From the NCBI GenBank assembly GCA_002332795.1, contig DDBP01000342.1, positions 1 to 6,299 of the forward strand: a DNA stretch of 6,299 nucleotides. The letters run 5' to 3'. Positions 1-4,672 of this stretch are shown piece after piece (position 1 is the first letter of the stretch; every line of letters starts with the position of its first letter). The DNA is from Anaerolineales bacterium UBA2029 (lineage in GTDB: Bacteria; Chloroflexota; Anaerolineae; Aggregatilineales; Aggregatilineaceae). The translations under genes were made by a program, and so were the position numbers. The notes beneath the pieces were generated by a model. The model worked only from the letters and a program-made list of their open reading frames with translations, did no database searches and had not been told where the DNA came from.

Positions 1-34
1 TTGAGCGCGTCTCGAACGGGAGACTGTCCTTAAC

Positions 35-137
35 TTTACCTCACCCCCACTCGGCGCTGGCGCGCCTCGTGGCCCCCTCTCCAGTCTAGGCTGGAGAGGG
101 GTCAAGCCGAGCGCAGCGAGGCTGGGGGTGAGGTAAA
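35..137. repeat. Nested palindromic intergenic repeat
   Basis: A perfect 15-bp outer inverted repeat (35-49 against 123-137, TTTACCTCACCCCCA) encloses an 11-bp perfect inner inverted repeat (74-84 against 91-101, CCCCTCTCCAG) around a 6-base loop. The GC-rich segments between the two arm pairs (about 50-73 and 102-122) pair only imperfectly. No reading frame in it looks coding. From memory, palindromes of this CCTCACCCCC / CCCCTCTCC type are dispersed in intergenic regions of Chloroflexota genomes, so it is probably a REP/MITE-like repeat. As RNA it would fold into a long hairpin on either strand and could also block readthrough or protect the 3' end of the hydrolase mRNA. No target-site duplication is obvious. 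Confidence 0.75.
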
Positions 138-141
138 CCGA

Positions 142-165
142 AGCGAGCCAACCTTAATGCTCGCT
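142..165 (-). terminator. Weak candidate terminator of the hydrolase gene
   Basis: A 7-bp stem (AGCGAGC 142-148 with GCTCGCT 159-165) closes a 10-base loop about 83 bases past the hydrolase stop codon. On the minus strand it is followed by TTCGGTTT, only a modest T-tract. The large palindrome immediately beyond (35-137) could do the same job. This is a plausible but weak call. Confidence 0.35.
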
Positions 166-247
166 CTGGCCCTGTCCGCCCCGGAAGTCACCAGAAAGAG
201 GGGCGCAGGGGTGAGAGGCAGCTACGGCGCAGAAGTTCATGACAGGC

Positions 248-1666
248 TCACCGCTTGGGTGCGGCCTCCAGCAGCTTGAACGCCGGGCGTAGCGGATCCG
301 TCCCGCCGCGCAGCAACGCATAGGCCGCCCGTGGATCGCGCGCGTCAATCAGCTCCTGGTTGGAATAATCCAGGTTCCACAGGATCATCGGCCCCATATA
401 GGGCTTGCTCTGCGCGATCTCGAAGGCGCGCAGGATGTAGTTCGCCTGCGTCTCCTGATCGATCCACTGCAAATAGGGCGGATCGTCGGGCGGCGGGGCG
501 GGGTCACCTTCCACCGTAGTGAAGCCCTCATACGTGCCCCAGCCGAACTCCGTCGCCCATAGTTGACGGCCCGTGTCGCCGTTTTGCTCCATGATCGCGC
601 GATAGTCCTCGATGGTGTTGAGGAAGAACCACGAGGGGTGATTGTTATAGCCGGGCGCGCCGCAATCGTCCTGACCGCACCAGCGGGCATCGGGCGGGTT
701 GGCCGCGCCGTAGGGGTGCACGCCGATGGCGATGTTCTGGTAGGCCGGATTGCCCAGCCCTGCCGCGTACATCTGCCGCAGAAACTCGCGGTCGTCAATG
801 GCCGTCACGCCGTCGTTGATGCCGGTGGGAGCCAGCCCTGCCGTCACGATGGTAACGCTGTGCCCGCCCTCACCAGAGCGGATGGCGTTGTAGGCGGCGT
901 CGAACAGGCGCATGTACTCCGCCCCGCCCAACGGCGCACCGTTCCACTCGCGGCGCAGGTTCGGCTCGTTCCACACCTCGATAGCGGCAAAGTAGGAATT
1001 GCCGTAGAGATCAACGCGCACTTCGCTCATGATGCGTGTCAGGAAGGATGCCAGGTCCTGCGGATTGACTGGCGGGCCATCCTCTTCCTGGCTGGCACGT
1101 GCCCAGTCCGGCGCTTTGGCCACGCTGATCATCACCTTGAAGCCCTTCTGGTTCGCCCGCTGAACGAGGATGCGGTAGGTGTAGAACGTCTCGCTGAGCA
1201 CCCCCCGCTGCGGCTCAAGCTGATCCCAGGCGAATTGCAGCTTGATCCATTTCACCCCCAGGCGTTCGGCCAGCCAGAGCGAAGTATCGTAGCCCTCCAG
1301 GGAGGTATTGGGGTTGAGTTGAATGCCCATCAGGTCGGCGGTGAGGGTGGGCAACGGCGTCGGGCTGATGGAGGGCGTCGGCGTGATCGTGGGCGCTGCG
1401 CCACCCGGCGTTGGCGTCCGGGTAGGCGGAACGGGCGTGGCCGTCGGCGGGCCGCCGGGGGTCGGGGTCGGTTGTGGAGGCGCGGTGATGATCGGGCCGA
1501 AGCCCGGTGTAGCCGTGGGGAGCGCCTGAGCGACCGGCGCTTCTGGCTGAGGCGGCGTGTCTTCGCCGCTCGACCGCGCGGCCCACACCTGCGAGGCAAC
1601 AACCAGCGTCCCCAGCGCGATCACTCCCAACCACCAGACGTGGCGGCGTCGCATTCTCTGGCCCAT
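248..1666 (-). CDS. Secreted glycoside hydrolase, clan GH-A type (cellulase/GH39/GH5-like barrel)
   Basis: The 472-residue product is an exported glycosidase-type TIM-barrel protein. An N-terminal signal or anchor (RRR at 6-8, hydrophobic about 10-29, possible signal peptidase site after VWA, residue 29) leads into a Thr/Pro/Gly-rich spacer (about 48-108) and then the barrel (about 110-470). Visible landmarks are a WIKLQFAWDQLEP strand (140-152), the acid/base motif IEVWNEPN with Glu234, a VHPYG motif (316-320), and the nucleophile motif LWATEFGW with Glu373. In clan GH-A these two glutamates end strands beta-4 and beta-7 and act by a retaining mechanism. Cys330 and Cys335 could form a disulfide. 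The start at 1666 is chosen because AGAGGGAAAG lies just upstream and the likely promoter (1749-1777) lies inside the longer frame that begins at 1795, which would therefore not be transcribed. The exact GH family and substrate cannot be read from sequence alone; a beta-glycan or xyloside is a guess. Confidence 0.88.
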   Translation of the reverse strand: MGQRMRRRHVWWLGVIALGTLVVASQVWAARSSGEDTPPQPEAPVAQALPTATPGFGPIITAPPQPTPTPGGPPTATPVPPTRTPTPGGAAPTITPTPSISPTPLPTLTADLMGIQLNPNTSLEGYDTSLWLAERLGVKWIKLQFAWDQLEPQRGVLSETFYTYRILVQRANQKGFKVMISVAKAPDWARASQEEDGPPVNPQDLASFLTRIMSEVRVDLYGNSYFAAIEVWNEPNLRREWNGAPLGGAEYMRLFDAAYNAIRSGEGGHSVTIVTAGLAPTGINDGVTAIDDREFLRQMYAAGLGNPAYQNIAIGVHPYGAANPPDARWCGQDDCGAPGYNNHPSWFFLNTIEDYRAIMEQNGDTGRQLWATEFGWGTYEGFTTVEGDPAPPPDDPPYLQWIDQETQANYILRAFEIAQSKPYMGPMILWNLDYSNQELIDARDPRAAYALLRGGTDPLRPAFKLLEAAPKR

Positions 1667-1670
1667 AGGT

Positions 1671-1680
1671 CTTTCCCTCT
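1671..1680 (-). promoter_or_regulatory. Ribosome binding site fixing the hydrolase start
   Basis: On the minus strand AGAGGGAAAG lies upstream of the ATG at 1666, with the AGGG core 8 bases from the start codon. It favours this ATG over the one four codons later (1654) and over the upstream frame opening at 1795. Confidence 0.65.
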
Positions 1681-1748
1681 CGTCCGAATTGCTTTCTGAT
1701 GGCAGATGCGCCGCGCGGCATGTTCGGGCTGGCGCTGCAAGCAGAAAG

Positions 1749-1777
1749 ACTATAGATGAATTGAGGGTGTCTGACAA
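1749..1777 (-). promoter_or_regulatory. Sigma70-type promoter of the hydrolase gene
   Basis: Reading the minus strand, TTGTCA (1777-1772) and TATAGT (1754-1749) are separated by exactly 17 bases; each hexamer matches the consensus at five of six positions. The predicted transcription start near 1742 would give a leader of about 75 bases before the ATG at 1666. The local sequence is more AT-rich than its surroundings. Confidence 0.65.
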
Positions 1778-1884
1778 GGGGCTTGCCGCGATCACCGCCC
1801 AACCGGTGGGCGAACGTCGGGCGGGGACGCAGTGTCTTCCTTCGTGTGACCTTTACTCCGTGATGCAGGACTTCATGCCCCGGT

Positions 1885-1911
1885 TTGACTTTTCGCCCGC
1901 CTGGGACTAAT
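1885..1911 (+). promoter_or_regulatory. Weak candidate promoter of the reductase gene
   Basis: TTGACT (1885-1890, five of six matches) is followed after 15 bases by ACTAAT (1906-1911, four of six). The alternative hexamer at the ideal 17-base spacing, TAATGA, matches poorly. The position, about 45 bases before the start codon, is suitable, and no better candidate was seen between the divergent genes. Confidence 0.35.
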
Positions 1912-1942
1912 GATCAGGGAGATTGCGTTACCTGGACAGCAG

Positions 1943-1947
1943 AGGAG
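1943..1947 (+). promoter_or_regulatory. Ribosome binding site fixing the reductase start
   Basis: AGGAG lies 8 bases before the ATG at 1956. It decides against the upstream in-frame TTG at 1923, which would put 11 extra residues in front of the conserved family N-terminus (MEYRKLGRTGLKVS). Confidence 0.75.
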
Positions 1948-1955
1948 AAAACCGC

Positions 1956-2936
1956 ATGGAGTACCGCAAACTGGGCCGCACGGGCCTCAAGGTCAGCGCC
2001 CTGTGCCTGGGCACGATGACCTTTCGCTGGACAAGCACCGAGCATCAGGCCCTGCGCGTGCTCGACCGGGCCTACGATGCCGGGATCAATTTCATTGACA
2101 CCGCCGATGTCTACAGTTCCTGGGCACCGGGTAACCCCGGCGGCGTGGCCGAGCGCATCATTGGCCGCTGGCTGAAGACCAAGCCGCGCCATCAAATCAT
2201 CATCGCTACCAAGGTGCGCGGGCGCATGTGGGACGGCCCGACCGGCGAGGGCTTGAGCCGCCATCACATCATGGCCGCCGTCGAAGACAGCCTGCGTCGC
2301 CTGGGGACGGATTACATTGATCTGTATCAGACACACTGGCCGGACTGGGACACGCCGCTCGAAGAGACGTTGCGGGCGCTCGATGACCTGGTGCGGGCCG
2401 GCAAGGTGCGCTACATCGGCGCGAGCAATCACGCTGCCTGGCTGTTGACCAAAGCCCTGTGGATCAGCGACAAACACAATCTGGCCCGCTACGAATGCAT
2501 TCAGCCCCACTACAACCTGCTGAATCGCGCCGAAGTCGAACCAGACCTGGCCGCCTTGTGCCTGGATCAGGGTATCGGCATGATCCCCTACAGTCCACTG
2601 GCAGGCGGCTTCCTCACCGGCAAGTACACGCGCGAGACTGTCCCGCCGGATTCGCGTGGAGCGCAGAACGAACGGATCGCCGCCCTGCGCACCGAACGCA
2701 ACTTTCAGCTTCTCGACGCGCTGCGCGAAATGGGCGAACTGCGCGGGGCCACCATCGCGCAGATGGCCCTGGCCTGGTTGTTCACGCAGCCGTTCGTCAC
2801 CGCGCCCATCGTGGGAGCGAATACCGTGGCGCAGCTTGAGGAGTCGCTGGGGGCGGTTGGTCTGCGCCTGACCGAAGACGAGATGCTCCGCCTGGACGAA
2901 CTGACCGGCGTGGATCGCAACTGGTTCCGTCGCTGA
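1956..2936 (+). CDS. Aldo/keto reductase family oxidoreductase
   Basis: The 326-residue product is a cytoplasmic NAD(P)H-dependent aldo/keto reductase of normal length for the family. It starts with the typical YRKLGRTGLKVS hairpin. The catalytic tetrad is intact: Asp48 and Tyr53 in FIDTADVYS, Lys86 in IIATKV and His127 in LYQTHWPD. Cofactor-site motifs follow: GASN (155-158), PYSPLAGGFLTGKY (211-224) and PIVGANTVAQLEES (284-297). The motifs resemble the bacterial AKR11/12-like ('YajO/YhdN-type') enzymes that reduce aldehydes, ketones or sugars, but substrate cannot be predicted from these residues. It is divergent from the glycoside hydrolase, which makes a role in sugar metabolism possible but unproven. 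The ATPase gene follows 82 bases later on the same strand, so co-transcription is possible. No frameshift or missing motif is seen. Confidence 0.95.
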   Translation: MEYRKLGRTGLKVSALCLGTMTFRWTSTEHQALRVLDRAYDAGINFIDTADVYSSWAPGNPGGVAERIIGRWLKTKPRHQIIIATKVRGRMWDGPTGEGLSRHHIMAAVEDSLRRLGTDYIDLYQTHWPDWDTPLEETLRALDDLVRAGKVRYIGASNHAAWLLTKALWISDKHNLARYECIQPHYNLLNRAEVEPDLAALCLDQGIGMIPYSPLAGGFLTGKYTRETVPPDSRGAQNERIAALRTERNFQLLDALREMGELRGATIAQMALAWLFTQPFVTAPIVGANTVAQLEESLGAVGLRLTEDEMLRLDELTGVDRNWFRR

Positions 2937-2952
2937 AGCGATCTCCGACGGT

Positions 2953-2981
2953 TTGCCCTAACGGAGCGCTCGCCATACACT
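2953..2981 (+). promoter_or_regulatory. Weak candidate promoter of the ATPase gene
   Basis: TTGCCC (2953-2958) and TACACT (2976-2981) are 17 bases apart, each matching the consensus at four of six positions. If used, transcription would begin near 2988, leaving a leader of about 30 bases. The gap also holds a Shine-Dalgarno-like AGGAGGGG (2983-2990), which is 28 bases from the ATG, too far to serve it. No convincing terminator follows the reductase, so readthrough is an equal alternative. Confidence 0.3.
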
Positions 2982-3018
2982 TAGGAGGGGACAGGCGCAC
3001 CGGCAAAAGAGCAAGATC

Positions 3019-4596
3019 ATGAGCGTGGCAAATCCGTATAATCCCCTGTTTTCCGCTGACGAAGCACTTCCTTTCGTCGGGCGTGAGGAGGTCTTTTCTT
3101 TCTTTCGCCAGCATCTGGTTGGCGCACCGCTGACGCACGGCCTGGTGCTGATCGGGCGGCGCGGGCTGGGCAAGACGGCGCTGTTGCATCACCTGGCGGG
3201 GCAGATTGACGAGCGCTACCGCCTGTGCCTGGTGCCGCTGGCCGACCTCGACCTGTCGAGCGAAGAGCGTTTGCTGGCCGCCCTGACCGAGGCCATCTAT
3301 GCCACGCTAGAAGCGGCGGGCGTCAGCACCTACCGCATCCCCTCCTGGCCGACAGCGTCCCCGGACGGATCGGCGCTCAACGCGCGGGCCTGGTTCAAAG
3401 ACGAGTTCCTGAGCGTGGTGATGGCGGCGCTGCGCCTGCGTCACCTGCTGCTGGCTCTTGACGACGCACACCTGCTCTTTGACGCGCTGGAACGCGGGGC
3501 TTTGCCTCAGGATTTTTTCGCCTATTGGGCGGACTTGCTGGGCACTTACGAGCGGCTGGCGCTGATCTTCGCCCTGGACGCGGCCTATGAAGATCGCGTC
3601 CTGACTACGGAACTGCTCAGCAACCCCACGCTGCATCTACGCCTGGCCGAATTGCCCCGCCAGGACGCCGAACGCCTGATCCGCGAGCCGGTCGAGGGGG
3701 TGTTGTCGCTCGATCCGCAGGTCGTGGAAGGCATTCTGGCGCTGGCCGACGGGCACCCCTTCCTGTTGCACTCGGTCTGCCGCCTGCTGTTCCGCCGCTC
3801 GGAGGAACGTCATCACGCGGGGCCGGTCACGCTGCACGATCTGGCAGCCATTCACGACGCCGCGCTCGATCAGGCCGACGAGATTCTGCGCCCGCTGTGG
3901 CAACACCTGACACAGAACGAGCAATCCACCCTGATCGCGTTGGTGAAGCTGGACGAGCAGGCCCCCGGCGAAGCCTTCTCGTTCGACGCGCTGCGCGGCT
4001 GGTTGCTGGGCGCGGGCTACGCCATGGGCAAGACTCAACTGGCCGCCGCGTTGCGCGGACTGGTCTACAACGGTCTGGCCACCGTGCAGGAAGACACCTA
4101 CAGCGTGCCCGCCCGCCTGATCGCCGACTGGGTGCAGGCCAGCTTTCGCGCCGCGCAGCCGTCGCCGCCTGTCCGTCCGGCCCGTCTGCCGCGGGCGCGT
4201 CTGCCCCTGCTGGGGCTGCTGGTCGTGCTGATAGCCGTCATGGCGCTGGGCATTGCTGCGCTGGGGGGGCTGTGGGAGGACACAGAGAAGGATTCGACGC
4301 CCGGCACCGCGCTGCCCACTGCCACGCTGTCGCTCAACCTGGAAGGGACGCGCCGGGCGGAATTCGCCACGCAGACCGCGCAGGCCCTGCCCACCGCCAC
4401 ACCGACGGCCACGCAGACCCCTTCACTGACCCCTTCGCCCACCGTCACGGACACGCCGCCGGCCAGCGCCACGCCGCGCCCCATGCGCACGCCCCGGCCC
4501 ACTCGCACGCCGATTACCATCGCCCCGACGCCTGCGCCGACGCTCACGACGGGCAGCGCTTCTGCCGCAACAGCCACTCTGCACCCCGGCGGATGA
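3019..4596 (+). CDS. AAA/STAND-type ATPase with C-terminal membrane helix and Thr-Pro-rich tail
   Basis: The 525-residue product appears to be a membrane-anchored P-loop ATPase. The N-terminus has the NPYNPL...FVGREE signature seen before the P-loop of AAA_16/Orc1-like and STAND-type NTPases. Walker A is GRRGLGKT (46-53, Lys52, Thr53) and Walker B is LLLALDD (143-149, Asp148, Asp149). LIREPVEG (220-227) and GHPFLLHSVCRLLF (245-258) match the lid region typical of these ATPases. Residues about 295-372 look like a winged helix. A single hydrophobic segment (about 395-418) follows a basic stretch (RPARLPRAR), predicting the ATPase inside and the C-terminus outside. The last 100 or so residues are rich in Thr, Pro and Ala, with no recognisable enzyme or binding domain. 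The ATG at 3019 gives the family N-terminus although its ribosome site (AGAGCAAG) is poor. It may couple an intracellular NTP switch to the cell surface; partner and signal are unknown. Confidence 0.85.
   Translation: MSVANPYNPLFSADEALPFVGREEVFSFFRQHLVGAPLTHGLVLIGRRGLGKTALLHHLAGQIDERYRLCLVPLADLDLSSEERLLAALTEAIYATLEAAGVSTYRIPSWPTASPDGSALNARAWFKDEFLSVVMAALRLRHLLLALDDAHLLFDALERGALPQDFFAYWADLLGTYERLALIFALDAAYEDRVLTTELLSNPTLHLRLAELPRQDAERLIREPVEGVLSLDPQVVEGILALADGHPFLLHSVCRLLFRRSEERHHAGPVTLHDLAAIHDAALDQADEILRPLWQHLTQNEQSTLIALVKLDEQAPGEAFSFDALRGWLLGAGYAMGKTQLAAALRGLVYNGLATVQEDTYSVPARLIADWVQASFRAAQPSPPVRPARLPRARLPLLGLLVVLIAVMALGIAALGGLWEDTEKDSTPGTALPTATLSLNLEGTRRAEFATQTAQALPTATPTATQTPSLTPSPTVTDTPPASATPRPMRTPRPTRTPITIAPTPAPTLTTGSASAATATLHPGG
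4474..4515 (+). repeat. Linker-coding repeat, copy A (inverted relative to 5186-5227)
   Basis: This 42-base segment encodes PRPMRTPRPTRTPI in the tail of the ATPase (residues 486-499). It matches the minus strand of 5186-5227 at 36 of 42 positions with codons in register. Five of the six differences are synonymous; the sixth changes Arg to Gln. Confidence 0.8.
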
Positions 4597-4622
4597 GATC
4601 GCTGTCTGCTCGCAGAAGAAAA

Positions 4623-4652
4623 AGCGGTTCGCTCCGGGTGGGGCGAACCGCT
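4623..4652. terminator. Bidirectional intrinsic terminator between convergent genes
   Basis: A perfect 10-bp stem (AGCGGTTCGC 4623-4632 with GCGAACCGCT 4643-4652) can extend inwards by three more pairs, one of them a wobble, leaving a 4-base loop. On the minus strand the stem runs into a TTTTTCTTCT tract, the classic form, so it should efficiently end the modular-protein gene whose stop is at 4673-4675. On the plus strand it lies 26 bases past the ATPase stop and is followed by GTGTTT, a weaker tract, so it probably also serves that gene. Confidence 0.88.
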
Positions 4653-4672
4653 GTGTTTGGCTGATCGGCACA

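Noticed and set aside
9..37. Small hairpin GTCTC/GAGAC (9-13 with 20-24) followed by a T-containing stretch, possibly a terminator for a plus-strand gene left of the window
   Set aside because: The stem is only 5 bp, the T-tract is interrupted, and no gene end is visible to the left.
154..348. Small 64-codon minus-strand open frame near the left end
   Set aside because: It overlaps the 3' end of the hydrolase out of frame, is Arg/Cys-rich and has no ribosome site or recognisable motif.
563..1699. Long plus-strand open frame (378 codons) opposite the hydrolase
   Set aside because: It is antisense to a gene with clear motifs, promoter and ribosome site; its translation is low-complexity Val/Arg/Ala-rich, as expected for the complement of high-GC coding DNA.
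1667..1795. Upstream extension of the hydrolase by 43 residues
   Set aside because: The predicted promoter lies within it, the ATG at 1666 has a good ribosome site, and the signal peptide begins there.
4009..4038. Possible second P-loop in the ATPase (AGYAMGKT, around residues 332-339)
   Set aside because: The first glycine of GxxxxGKT is missing and the segment lies in the predicted winged-helix region, well past the true Walker A and B motifs.
4300..4596. Thr-Pro-rich DNA as a CRISPR-like or microsatellite array
   Set aside because: The repetition is at the peptide level with varied codons; there are no regularly spaced identical repeats with unique spacers.
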